From Streptomyces sp. NBC_01197 (GTDB lineage Bacteria; Actinomycetota; Actinomycetes; Streptomycetales; Streptomycetaceae), in contig NZ_CP108569.1 of NCBI RefSeq assembly GCF_036010505.1, positions 744,001-808,000 of the forward strand: a DNA stretch of 64,000 nt. Reading direction: 5' to 3'. The translations under genes and the position numbers were made by a program. Below the pieces are notes generated by a model. The model was not told where the DNA came from, did no database searches, and saw nothing but the letters and a program-made list of their open reading frames with translations. This document shows, piece by piece, positions 52,241-60,017 of this stretch. Positions within the stretch are counted from its first letter, which is position 1, and the number at the start of each line of letters is the position of its first letter.

Positions 52241-52891
52241 TCAGCCGCGGATCAAGCTGGTTTCGCGGGTGAACTGGCGGTGGCCGATCAGCTTGTAGGC
52301 GACACGAGCCGGGGCCGGGAGGACCTTCATGAACCTTCGCCGTTCCGCGTCATCGGTTTCCTCGGTGATGTGGCCGAGGATGACCAGCCGCCGCGTGAGG
52401 GGGATCGCGCTCATGCCGTGCTTGCCGAGTGCGTCCCATTCGCTCTGTGTCAGTGTGACGGAGACGATCGGCAGTATTTCCTGCTCCTCCTCGGCCAGGT
52501 GCTCGATCAGTGCCGGCATCATGGCGTCGATGCGCGCGGCCATCCGCTCGCCCGCGGCAGCGTCCGCGCTCGCCGTCCACGCCGGCAACTCCGCGTCGAT
52601 GGCCATGACCGCGTCGTCGACCTGGGCGTGCTGCGCATCCATCCGGTCCATGAGTTCCGGATCGAGGGCTGCGCGCTCGCGCAGCAGCGGAAAGAGCAGT
52701 TCGTCCTCGCCGGTGTGGTGTGTGCGGAGGAAAGTCAGCATCTCCCGGGCGTGCGCACCGAGGACCTTGGATCGCGCACGGTCACCGGCCGCGGCGCGAA
52801 ACAACCGTGGAAGCTGACCGAACTCGCGCCGGAGGACGCGGTGGATCAGCACCATCTCGTGGGTGTCGACGCCTGGCCCGGAAGCACTCAT
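52241..52891 (-). CDS. Hemerythrin-like HHE cation-binding protein
   Basis: 216 residues. Metal-ligand segments are VLIHRVLRREF, FLRTHHTGEDELLFPLL, DAQHAQVDDA and LIEHLAEEEQEILPI, matching the four-helix HHE fold with a di-iron site. The C-terminal 50 residues (RRLVILGHITEETDDAERRRFMKVLP) are an extension seen in some actinobacterial members. It may sense or bind oxygen or reactive nitrogen. Its ATG overlaps the stop of the NmrA-like gene (ATGA), implying joint expression. Confidence 0.88.
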   Translation of the reverse strand: MSASGPGVDTHEMVLIHRVLRREFGQLPRLFRAAAGDRARSKVLGAHAREMLTFLRTHHTGEDELLFPLLRERAALDPELMDRMDAQHAQVDDAVMAIDAELPAWTASADAAAGERMAARIDAMMPALIEHLAEEEQEILPIVSVTLTQSEWDALGKHGMSAIPLTRRLVILGHITEETDDAERRRFMKVLPAPARVAYKLIGHRQFTRETSLIRG

Positions 52892-53754
52892 CGTGACTCC
52901 TCGACGGCCGCGTTCCGGACGGCTTCGTAGGCCGTGATCGCCGGCCGGCCGATGAGCTTGACCAGGTCGTCGCTGTCAGTGAACAGCTCTCCGCGGGCCA
53001 GCCCGGCGTCGGCGTCAGCCACCGCGGCGGCCATCTCCGGAGGCAGCCCGGCGCCCGTCAAAGTCGCGGTGTAGTCGGCGGCCGGCATGTCCCGGTAGGC
53101 GATGTGAGTGTCCAGGACATCGCTGAACGTGGCGGCGAGTTCGGTCAGTGTGAACGGCGTTCCGCCGAGTTCGTAGGTCGCTCCGAGGTGCCCGTCCTGC
53201 GTCAGCACCCTGGCCGCGGCCGCGGCCAGGTCACGTCGGCCGGCCGCACTGACACGCCCGTCCTGCGCGCTGCCCAGCAGTGCGTGGTACTGGGTGATCA
53301 CCGGGAGCTGGTCGGTGTAGTTCTCCAGGTACCATCCGTTGCGCAGGATGACGAACGGCGACCCACTGTCACGCAGGTACTCCTCGGTGCGGCGATGGGC
53401 GTCAGCGAGCATCATCTGCGCGGTCGAGGCGTTGAGGATGCTGGTGTAAACGATGCGGGAGACACCCGCCCGGCGCGCCGCGTCGATGGCGTTGCGGGCG
53501 TTGTCGAACCGCTCCCCCACCGTCGTCGTGGAAACCAGCACCATCGCGTCGGCACCCGCGAAAGCGTCGTCGAGGGTGCCCGGGTCGGCGAAGTCCGCGC
53601 GTCGCACTATGACCCCGTTCCGTGCGAGGTCGGCGAGCTTGCCGGTGTCCCGGCCGGTGGCCACGATCTGCTCCGGCGGCGTTCCGCCGGCGAGGAGTTG
53701 ATCGACGATGAGCCGGCCGAGGTGACCCGAGGCTCCGGTGATGACAGTGGACAT
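52888..53754 (-). CDS. NmrA-like NAD(P)-binding protein (QorB-type quinone reductase family)
   Basis: 288 residues from ATG 53754, with AAGGGAAA upstream. The Rossmann motif TGASGHLGRLI is at the N-terminus; VLVSTTT, YTSILNA and NGWYLENYTDQLP follow the QorB/NmrA pattern. There is no SDR catalytic Y-x3-K pair, as usual for this atypical-SDR family. It is probably an NADPH-dependent quinone reductase or redox sensor, first of a group with hemerythrin and SDR genes. Confidence 0.88.
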   Translation of the reverse strand: MSTVITGASGHLGRLIVDQLLAGGTPPEQIVATGRDTGKLADLARNGVIVRRADFADPGTLDDAFAGADAMVLVSTTTVGERFDNARNAIDAARRAGVSRIVYTSILNASTAQMMLADAHRRTEEYLRDSGSPFVILRNGWYLENYTDQLPVITQYHALLGSAQDGRVSAAGRRDLAAAAARVLTQDGHLGATYELGGTPFTLTELAATFSDVLDTHIAYRDMPAADYTATLTGAGLPPEMAAAVADADAGLARGELFTDSDDLVKLIGRPAITAYEAVRNAAVEESR

Positions 53755-53933
53755 GGTATTTCCCTTCGACAAGTGTTCGGTGTGAGTGCACTGCGGCGTG
53801 GGCGAATCACCGGTGCCGCGCGGCGAGTGGCAGACCCGCCGCGCCAGAGGCGCCCCGCCCGCCCTACCGGCGGCCGATACGACCGGCTCCGACGCTCAAA
53901 ATCCTGCGTGACGGCCGAGTGCCGGTGTGTCAG

Positions 53934-54707
53934 TCAGTTCCAGCCGCCGTCGGCTTCGATGGTGACGCCGGTGATGAAGGATGCGTCCGGGGAGAGCAGA
54001 AACGCGACCACGGCGGCGATTTCGTCAGGTTGGGCCAACCGGCCGAGTGCGCTCATGGAGCGGATAAGCGCGGGAAACGGCACATCGGCGAGGGCGGGGT
54101 GGACGTAGTTGGGGGCATAGCCGGCCATGCGGGTGGCGGTGGCGCCTGGGGCGATCGCGTTGATGGCGATGTTCCGCTCGGCCAGCTCGGGGGCGAGATT
54201 GCGCACCATGGCCGGAATGGCGGCCTTGCTCGCCGCGTACAGGGCGTGTTGCTGGACCGCCAGGCGCGCACTGACCGAGGAGCTGAGCACGATACGGCCA
54301 CCGTCGGTCATCGCGGCTGCCGCCGCCTGGGTGACGAACAGCTGTCCGGCCACATTGGTCTGGAAGAGGCGGTCGAAGTCGGCCTGCGTGATGGATTCCA
54401 GCGCTCCGAAGTGCTCGACCCCGGCATTGCTGACCAGCAGGTCCAGGCCGCCGAACTCGGACACCACCGCGCCGACGAGCTCGTGGGTCTGCGCCCTGTC
54501 ACCGATATCGGCCAGGAAGGCCGACGCGGCACACCCGCTGTCGCGGAGTTCGCCGACGAGCGCCTCGGCCGCCTCTTGATCGGATCGATAGTTGACCGCC
54601 ACCGTGGCTCCCTGGGCAGCGAGCCGACGCACGATCGCGGCGCCGATTCCGCTGCTGCCTCCGGTGACCAGGACTCGCTTGCCTGCCAGGCTTGATGTCG
54701 ATGTCAT
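53934..54707 (-). CDS. Short-chain dehydrogenase/reductase
   Basis: 257 residues. TGGSSGIGAA, SNAGVEH (NNAG variant), a serine in LSSSVSAR and YAASK make a classical SDR; the C-terminus is ITGVTIEADGGWN. It is divergent from the MarR gene, with a palindrome over its putative -10 box, so MarR control is likely. Substrate unknown. Confidence 0.92.
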   Translation of the reverse strand: MTSTSSLAGKRVLVTGGSSGIGAAIVRRLAAQGATVAVNYRSDQEAAEALVGELRDSGCAASAFLADIGDRAQTHELVGAVVSEFGGLDLLVSNAGVEHFGALESITQADFDRLFQTNVAGQLFVTQAAAAAMTDGGRIVLSSSVSARLAVQQHALYAASKAAIPAMVRNLAPELAERNIAINAIAPGATATRMAGYAPNYVHPALADVPFPALIRSMSALGRLAQPDEIAAVVAFLLSPDASFITGVTIEADGGWN

Positions 54708-54810
54708 CGCGCTACCCGCGCCCTCTCTGTCTTGTCGGGATGTGAACAGCCCTGGGGTCGCATCGGCCGTCCCTTCATGGAGCCGCCAGCTGATTTAGTC
54801 AGGAACATTT

Positions 54811-54843
54811 ACTACTGTAGTCATACGGCAACGCCGACGGCAA
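54811..54843 (-). promoter_or_regulatory. SDR promoter with overlapping palindrome (candidate MarR operator)
   Basis: Minus strand: -35 TTGCCG (54838-54843), 18-bp spacer, -10 TACAGT (54814-54819). The palindrome ACTACTGTAGT (54811-54821) covers the -10. Its TGTAGTCA half recurs at 55577 beyond the marR gene. The rest of the 335-bp gap up to 55042 shows a possible -10 TAGGGT (54994-54999) for marR and nothing else. Confidence 0.5.
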
Positions 54844-55042
54844 CCGCAACCCGGGCGAGATGACCGAGGAGTGGGCGACGTGTGCGGAACGCGGCGAGCA
54901 CTGAGCCGCGCACGCGCCGCCACGGCCGGGGCAGGGGCGGGGGACGGGGCAGGGGCCGGAGTCTGCGGCGATCCGGCCCGGCGGCGGCTGCCGTAGGGTG
55001 TGAACCTCGTGGCATCAAGCGGGCAATGGAGCCGAGAGCGGT

Positions 55043-55486
55043 ATGAACGACGAGCAGCGGGTTGATCTAGGGGTGTCGTTGTTCATCCCGTACCGGTACA
55101 CCGAGGACCGGATGTTCCAGGCCCTGCAGGATGCCGGGTTCGACGACTGGACCCTCGCCCAGTGCCGGGTGTTCCAGCGCGTCGCCCCGGACGGCTCGCG
55201 CCTCACGGACCTCGCCGACCAGGCACAAATGAGCAAGCAGAGCGCCGGCGTGCTGGTCGACCAGCTGGAACGCCTGGGCTACGTCCGCCGGGTCCCCGAT
55301 CCCACCGACGGCCGCGCCCGGCTGATCGTGATCGAGGAACGCGGCAAGCGGGCGGTCGAGGTGGCCTCGGCGACACTCGACGAGATCCTCTCGGAGTGGA
55401 AGGCCTACCTGGGCACCCGCAACTTCACGTTGCTGCACCAGATCCTGGAGCAACTCCGCGAGATCACCGACCCCTACGCACGGTAG
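55043..55486 (+). CDS. MarR-family transcriptional regulator
   Basis: 147 residues, ATG 55043 behind GGAG and GAGAG. The winged helix is LTDLADQAQMSKQSAGVLVDQLERLGYVRRVPDPTDGRARLIVI, with the beta-wing D-x-R-A-R typical of MarR. Flanking helices form the dimer interface. It probably represses the divergent SDR and perhaps the promoter at 55596, both of which carry TGTAGTCA. Confidence 0.93.
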   Translation: MNDEQRVDLGVSLFIPYRYTEDRMFQALQDAGFDDWTLAQCRVFQRVAPDGSRLTDLADQAQMSKQSAGVLVDQLERLGYVRRVPDPTDGRARLIVIEERGKRAVEVASATLDEILSEWKAYLGTRNFTLLHQILEQLREITDPYAR

Positions 55487-55576
55487 ACCCGACCGCTCCG
55501 AGCCGGACCTCGATTCCCGTCCACCCCGAGCCGCAGGGGGTCCTGCGGGCGCCAGCAAGCTTCGACTCCACCTTGA

Positions 55577-55684
55577 TGTAGTCAGCTTTATCGACTTGTT
55601 CGTCAGTTACCCTGACGATAGTTGCGTGGCTGCCACGCAACACATCTTTCAAACAAGGAGTGAGGCATGAACGACAACGTCTGA
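55577..55684 (+). promoter_or_regulatory. Operator-rich promoter leading to a five-codon reading frame
   Basis: TGTAGTCA (55577-55584); -35 TTGTTC (55596-55601), 17-bp spacer, -10 TAGTTG (55619-55624). The spacer carries the inverted repeat CGTCAG/CTGACG (55601-55617). A perfect palindrome with 10-bp arms (55621-55641, arms GTTGCGTGGC and GCCACGCAAC) covers the -10 and start site. AAGGAG (55655-55660) precedes ATG 55667, which reads MNDNV and stops at 55684. Confidence 0.6.
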
Positions 55685-55954
55685 CAGAGCGATCCAGTGG
55701 CCCTACTGGCACCGGGCACGCGCTCGCCACCCGTCTCGCCCCCTCCCTGCCGGGACTCGCCGACCGGCCGACCGCCGCCCGGACCACGCCGCGCCATGCT
55801 CGACACCTGCATGAGAGGTCGGTGATGGCCGCGACTCGGCCCCGCGAGCCAGCAGTTGCCTGATCAACTCAGGCCCGAACGCCTGCGGCGGGCCGGTGAG
55901 GAGCCGGGAAGTCATCTCACTCCCGGGAGTCGTGGATCTCGCTGCTTTCCCGCC
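55685..55954. other. No intact gene; possible decayed gene body
   Basis: This follows the five-codon frame. No reading frame with coding character continues from it. The region may be the remains of the gene that the operator-rich promoter once drove, but I recognise no family. Confidence 0.4.
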
Positions 55955-56806
55955 TCAGGCGAAGGCCGCGGCGTGCTCGGTGGTGAAGGCGTGCAGGCTG
56001 CGCGGCGCAGTGCCGGTGAGGGTCGCCACGTCGCCGCTCAGCCAGGCCGCGTCGCCGTCGGCGATCAGCCCGAACGCCTGGGTATTGGAGGTCGCGACGG
56101 GCTCCGGGACGCCCGCCTCGATCATCGCCGCCCGGTGTTCGTCCGGATGGATCTGGCGGTACTCGATCTCGTGTCCCAGTGTCGCGGAGAGTTCTTTGGC
56201 GATGTCGGAGTAGGTGATCAGAGCAGAGCCGGTGAGCCAGTAGGTGCGGCCCGCGTGCCCGCCCGGCGCGGTGGCGATGGCCGTCGCGGCGGCGGCGACG
56301 TCCCGGGCGTCGATCATCCCGACCTGTCCGTCGCCCGCCGACATCACAAAACCCCGCGTCTGGCGGATCACCGGGGCCAGCGCGAGCAGGTTCTGCAGGT
56401 ACGCGTTCGAGCGCAGCAGCGTGTGCGCCACGCCCGTGGCCGCGAGGTACGCCTCGATCCGCGCCTGTCCACGCCGCCGGTCGACCGGGGAATCGACTGA
56501 CGCCTTGCTGGTGATCTTGACGATGTGCGATACGCCCTGCCGGACCGCGCTGTCGATGACCGCGATCTCCTGGGCCGGCACGGCCGGGCTCACCAGCACG
56601 ACGGTGTCGATGCCGTGCAGGGCCGCGTCCAGCGTGTCCGGGCGGTCGAAGTCGCCAGTGACGATCTCGACTTCGTCGGCGAGGTCGGTGCGGTTCGTCA
56701 CACGGTCCGGGTCGCGGACCAATGCCCGGGCGGGCTGGTGCCGTTCGGACAGCAGCCGCACGGCTTCTGACCCGACCGTGCCGGTCGCGCCGGTAACCAG
56801 AATCAT
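55955..56806 (-). CDS. NmrA-like NAD(P)-binding oxidoreductase
   Basis: 283 residues. MILVTGATGTVGSEAVRLL is the nucleotide-binding start; VVLVSPAVPAQE, IVKITSKASVDSP and LLRSNAYLQNLL follow the NmrA/QorB pattern. GAGGGAA precedes the ATG. It sits directly after a broken SDR gene on the same strand, under the TetR-flanking promoter at 57089-57117, so it is probably TetR-controlled. Confidence 0.88.
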   Translation of the reverse strand: MILVTGATGTVGSEAVRLLSERHQPARALVRDPDRVTNRTDLADEVEIVTGDFDRPDTLDAALHGIDTVVLVSPAVPAQEIAVIDSAVRQGVSHIVKITSKASVDSPVDRRRGQARIEAYLAATGVAHTLLRSNAYLQNLLALAPVIRQTRGFVMSAGDGQVGMIDARDVAAAATAIATAPGGHAGRTYWLTGSALITYSDIAKELSATLGHEIEYRQIHPDEHRAAMIEAGVPEPVATSNTQAFGLIADGDAAWLSGDVATLTGTAPRSLHAFTTEHAAAFA

Positions 56807-56816
56807 GCTGTTTCCC

Positions 56817-57054
56817 TCACATTTGGTCGACTGCGGAAGGACAGTGACGAACGGTCAGCAGCGGACGGTCAGCGCGTGGATAGGCGCGGGTGAAGCGCCC
56901 GCCGGTCCCGGCGGCGACCTCCTTGCCCCGGCCCTCGTCGCGGCCGACGATCAACGTGGCCGCGTCGGCAGAACAGTTGCGCGGTCGCCCGCCCGATGCC
57001 CGAGGTTCCACGGTTCCACCCTTGATCAGCAATCGTTGTCGACTCAGTACTCAC
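56817..57054 (-). pseudogene. Broken SDR gene, 5' fragment
   Basis: GTG 57054 has a good GGAGGTGGT ribosome-binding site and reads VSTESTTIADQG, then GTSGIGRATAQLF of an SDR Rossmann motif. The motif's first part is missing. Frame is lost soon after; the next frame continues ATLIVGRDEGRGKEVA, clearly the following SDR strand and helix. The rest of the gene is gone. Confidence 0.7.
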
Positions 57055-57070
57055 TCACCACCTCCCTTAA

Positions 57071-57117
57071 ATTGGATCGACCTATCCAATCTAAGGGAGG
57101 GTAGATTGGATAGTCAA
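57071..57117. promoter_or_regulatory. TetR operator array and minus-strand promoter
   Basis: Perfect 12-bp arms CTATCCAATCTA (57082-57093) and TAGATTGGATAG (57102-57113) with an 8-bp gap, plus an overlapping upstream half-site ATTGGAT (57071-57077). The minus-strand promoter, -35 TTGACT (57112-57117) and -10 TTAGAT (57089-57094) with a 17-bp spacer, lies inside the palindrome, so repressor binding would block it. The tetR gene begins 22 bp away and should be autoregulated. Confidence 0.75.
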
Positions 57118-57138
57118 GTCCAGCCTTGAGGAGGTTCA

Positions 57139-57774
57139 ATGCCGACACGTGCAGCGCCGCAGGAGGAGCCCAGCACACGGAAGGGGCGCGCCACGCGCGA
57201 GCGGATCGTCGCTGCCGCGGCCGACCTCATGTACCGCCACGGCGTGGCGGGCACCAGCACCCCCGCAGTCCGCGATGCCGCCGGGGTCAGCTCATCGCAG
57301 ATCTATCACTACTTCACCGACAAGGACGACCTCACCCGCGCGGTCATCGCATTCCAGTCCGAGGCGATCCTGTCCCACCAGGCACCGTTGCTGGCCAGGC
57401 TCGACAGCATCGAGGCGTTGCGGTCGTGGCGCGAAGTAGTGGTCGACGCCGCCCGCCGGCAGAACGGGGCCGGGGGTTGCCCGCTGGGCAGCCTGTCCAG
57501 CGAGCTGTCCGACGACCATCCGTGGGCGCGCGAAGCCCTGGCCGCCAGCTTCACCGTGTGGTCCGAGGCGATTCACGCCGGCCTGGACGCCATGGTCGAC
57601 AACGGCGCCCTGCGGCCGGAGACCGATGCCACCACACTGTCCCTCGCCCTGCTGGCGGCAGTGCAGGGCGGGCTTGTCCTCGCACAAGCCCAGCACACCA
57701 CCGACGCCCTCGAAGCGGCCCTGGACGCCGTGATCACCCACATCCACGACCACGCCGTACCGCCACCGGCCTGA
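57139..57774 (+). CDS. TetR-family transcriptional regulator
   Basis: 211 residues, ATG 57139 after AGGAGG. The HTH region is ATRERIVAAAADLMYRHGVAGTSTPAVRDAAGVSSSQIYHYFTDKDDL. The C-terminal ligand domain has GGCPLGSLSSELSD, the TetR_C pattern of the AcrR-like group that controls oxidoreductases. Its likely operator is the large palindrome immediately upstream. Confidence 0.94.
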   Translation: MPTRAAPQEEPSTRKGRATRERIVAAAADLMYRHGVAGTSTPAVRDAAGVSSSQIYHYFTDKDDLTRAVIAFQSEAILSHQAPLLARLDSIEALRSWREVVVDAARRQNGAGGCPLGSLSSELSDDHPWAREALAASFTVWSEAIHAGLDAMVDNGALRPETDATTLSLALLAAVQGGLVLAQAQHTTDALEAALDAVITHIHDHAVPPPA

Positions 57775-57789
57775 ACGTGCAGTTCGGCT

Positions 57790-58045
57790 CTGGCTGATTC
57801 GCGGCTGTGGGCGGTGGCGGCGCTGGTGGCGGGCCGGGATCCGCGGCAAGCCGGTGGGCGGGAGGCTCTGGCTCATGCGTCCGCGGGGCAAGACGGCCAC
57901 TTGGCACCCGACCGCCCGGCCGTTGCTATCGCACCGCGTCTGAGCGATGCCGAACTGCTCACGCTCGCGATGATGCAGCCCATGCTCGGGTTACCCCCGA
58001 GCCCAAGTGGCTCCGCCATGCCCGACCTGGGGCCATGACCCGCTG
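57790..58045 (+). mobile_element. IS982-like transposase remnant
   Basis: A frame reads LAPDRPAVAIAPRLSDAELL, then TLAMMQPMLG, the N-terminus of IS982-type transposases as I know them from Streptomyces. A shift to a neighbouring frame continues TPEPKWLRHARPGA, the next conserved block. No C-terminal half and no terminal repeats are visible, so it is inactive. Confidence 0.6.
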
Positions 58046-58081
58046 ACGCCGGACAAGGCGACTGGACCCCGGAAATGACCA

Positions 58082-58115
58082 AGGGCTGGTTTCGGATACC
58101 TCCGAAACCAGCCCT
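58082..58115 (-). terminator. Terminator of tRNA-Pro
   Basis: A perfect 15-bp stem (58082-58096 with 58101-58115) and a 4-nt loop TACC, 19 bp beyond the tRNA 3' end on the minus strand. Confidence 0.85.
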
Positions 58116-58134
58116 GCCTTGCGACTCTTTCGAG

Positions 58135-58208
<74 letters not shown>

Positions 58209-58343
58209 ATGCCCTATCCGGCGCGGGCTTGCCCGGCCGAACGTGCACCGAAACGATACCGCACTTCAGCCGGTGGTCACGAACTCGATTCCCCGGCCGT
58301 TCCGCTTGACCTCAAGTGCGCTTGATGTTGGATCGTCGGCCGC

Positions 58344-59024
58344 ATGGACACGGACACAGACCTGAACCGGCTGATGGCCCTCATGACGGGCGACGAAAAG
58401 CACGGGCCTGCGGCGACCTCGACCCTGGACGCGCTCTGGGTGCTGTACGACCGGGTGCTGCGGGTCACGCCGCAGACCGTCTCGGCGCCGGGCCGGGACC
58501 GCTTCCTGCTGTCGAAGGGGCACGGCCCCATGGCGTACTACGCGGTCCTCGCCGCGAAGGGGTTCTTCCCCGACGAGCTGCTGACGGGATTCGGCTCGTA
58601 CGACTCGCCGCTCGGCCACCACCCCGACCGGCTGCTCGTGCCCGGTGCCGAGATCGGCAGCGGCTCGCTCGGGCACGGGCTGCCGCTCGGCGTGGGAACG
58701 GTGCTCGGGCTGCGGGCGCAGCGGCTCACCGAGCCCAGGGTGTGGGTGCTGATCGGGGACGCCGAGATGGACGAGGGCTCGGTGCACGAGGCCATCGCCT
58801 ACGCGGGGCCCGCCGGCCTCGATCAGCTGCACACCGTCGTGATCGACAACGCGTCCGCCAGCTACGGCACCCCCGGTGGGATCGCGGCCCGTTTCGCGGC
58901 GGCCGGGTGGTCCGTCGAGACCGTCGACGGGCGGGACCACGAGCAGCTGTACGCCGCCTTCACCGCACCGCATCCGGGCCGGCCGCACGCCGTGGTCGCC
59001 CGGGTCGAGCCCAAGAACGCCTGA
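58344..59024 (+). CDS. Transketolase N-terminal subunit
   Basis: 226 residues. The thiamine-diphosphate site is shown by SKGHGPMAYYAVLA, GSGSLGHGLPLGVG and GDAEMDEGSVHEAIAYA with the Asn in VIDNASASYG. It lacks the C-terminal half, which is the next gene, so this is a split transketolase. The start is set at ATG 58344; the ribosome-binding site is weak. Split transketolases often serve specialised sugar or cofactor pathways rather than the main pentose-phosphate pathway. Confidence 0.92.
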   Translation: MDTDTDLNRLMALMTGDEKHGPAATSTLDALWVLYDRVLRVTPQTVSAPGRDRFLLSKGHGPMAYYAVLAAKGFFPDELLTGFGSYDSPLGHHPDRLLVPGAEIGSGSLGHGLPLGVGTVLGLRAQRLTEPRVWVLIGDAEMDEGSVHEAIAYAGPAGLDQLHTVVIDNASASYGTPGGIAARFAAAGWSVETVDGRDHEQLYAAFTAPHPGRPHAVVARVEPKNA

Positions 59025-59050
59025 GCGGGACCATCCGAGAGGGATTTGTC

Positions 59051-59968
59051 ATGGACAACATGCGTGAGCGCTTCGCCGCCACCACGTCGCGGCTGCTGGA
59101 CGAGGACCCGCGGCTCGCCGTCGTACTGGCCGAGATCACCCGCGACGGTTTCGCCGACGCGGCACGCGCCCACCCCGGCCGGGTGATCAATGTGGGGATC
59201 CGGGAGCAGCTGCTGATCGGTGCGGGCGCCGGGATGGCGCTGACCGGGATGCGCCCGGTCGTGCACACCTTCGCCAGCTTCCTGGTCGAGCGCCCCTTCG
59301 AGCAGGTCAAGCTGGACCTCGGGCACCAGGGTGTGGGAGCCGTGCTGGTCAGCGCCGGTGGATCATACGACTGGCCGGCCGGCGGTTTCACCCATATGTC
59401 GCCAGGCGATGTGGCGCTCCTCGACACGCTCGACGGGTGGACCGTGCACGTACCGGGCCATCCCGACGAGGCGGAGGCCCTGCTGCGCCGGGCCGTGCGC
59501 GGGGACGACCGGGTGTACGTACGGCTGTCGGCGCAGGCCAACCGGCGGCCGCAGCCGGTCACCGGGGGCGGATTCCACACGGTCCGGGAGGGTCACGGCG
59601 GGGTGGTGGCGGCGGTCGGGCCGATGCTGGACGCAGTTCTGGAGGCGACGGAGGGCATGGACGTCACCGTGCTGTACGCGACGACCGTGCGGCCCTTCGA
59701 CGGCGCCGCCCTCCGCTGGGCCACCGAGGCCCCCGACCGGGCCGACGTGGTGCTGGTCGAGCCGTGTCTGGCGGGTACGTCGACAGCCGCGGCGAACGAC
59801 GCCCTGGCCGACCGGCCGCACCGGGTGCTCGGCCTCGGGGTGGGCAGGAAGGAGCTGCGGCGGTACGGACAGATCGAGGAGCATGTCGCCGCGCACGGCC
59901 TGGACGCCGCCTCGCTGCACCGGAGCATCACCGGATTCCTGACCGGGGCCGTCCGGCCGCAGGGGTGA
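59051..59968 (+). CDS. Transketolase C-terminal subunit
   Basis: 305 residues, ATG 59051 after GAGAGGGA, 26 bp downstream of the N-terminal gene. The pyrimidine-binding domain has GRVINVGIREQLLIGAGAGMALTGMRPVVHTFASFLVERPFEQVK and the C-terminal domain has VLYATTVRPFDG and VEPCLAGT. It forms the active enzyme with the preceding subunit, transferring a two-carbon ketol unit. The acceptor is unknown. Confidence 0.92.
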   Translation: MDNMRERFAATTSRLLDEDPRLAVVLAEITRDGFADAARAHPGRVINVGIREQLLIGAGAGMALTGMRPVVHTFASFLVERPFEQVKLDLGHQGVGAVLVSAGGSYDWPAGGFTHMSPGDVALLDTLDGWTVHVPGHPDEAEALLRRAVRGDDRVYVRLSAQANRRPQPVTGGGFHTVREGHGGVVAAVGPMLDAVLEATEGMDVTVLYATTVRPFDGAALRWATEAPDRADVVLVEPCLAGTSTAAANDALADRPHRVLGLGVGRKELRRYGQIEEHVAAHGLDAASLHRSITGFLTGAVRPQG

Positions 59969-59970
59969 GC

Positions 59971-59989
59971 CCCGCGGCCGGGCCGCGGG
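59971..59989. terminator. Short GC hairpin between convergent genes
   Basis: CCCGCGG (59971-59977) and CCGCGGG (59983-59989), 7-bp stem, 5-nt loop, between the transketolase and oxidoreductase genes. Confidence 0.5.
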
Positions 59990-60017
59990 CGGCGGCCCGG
60001 CGCCCCTCCCCCGCCGG

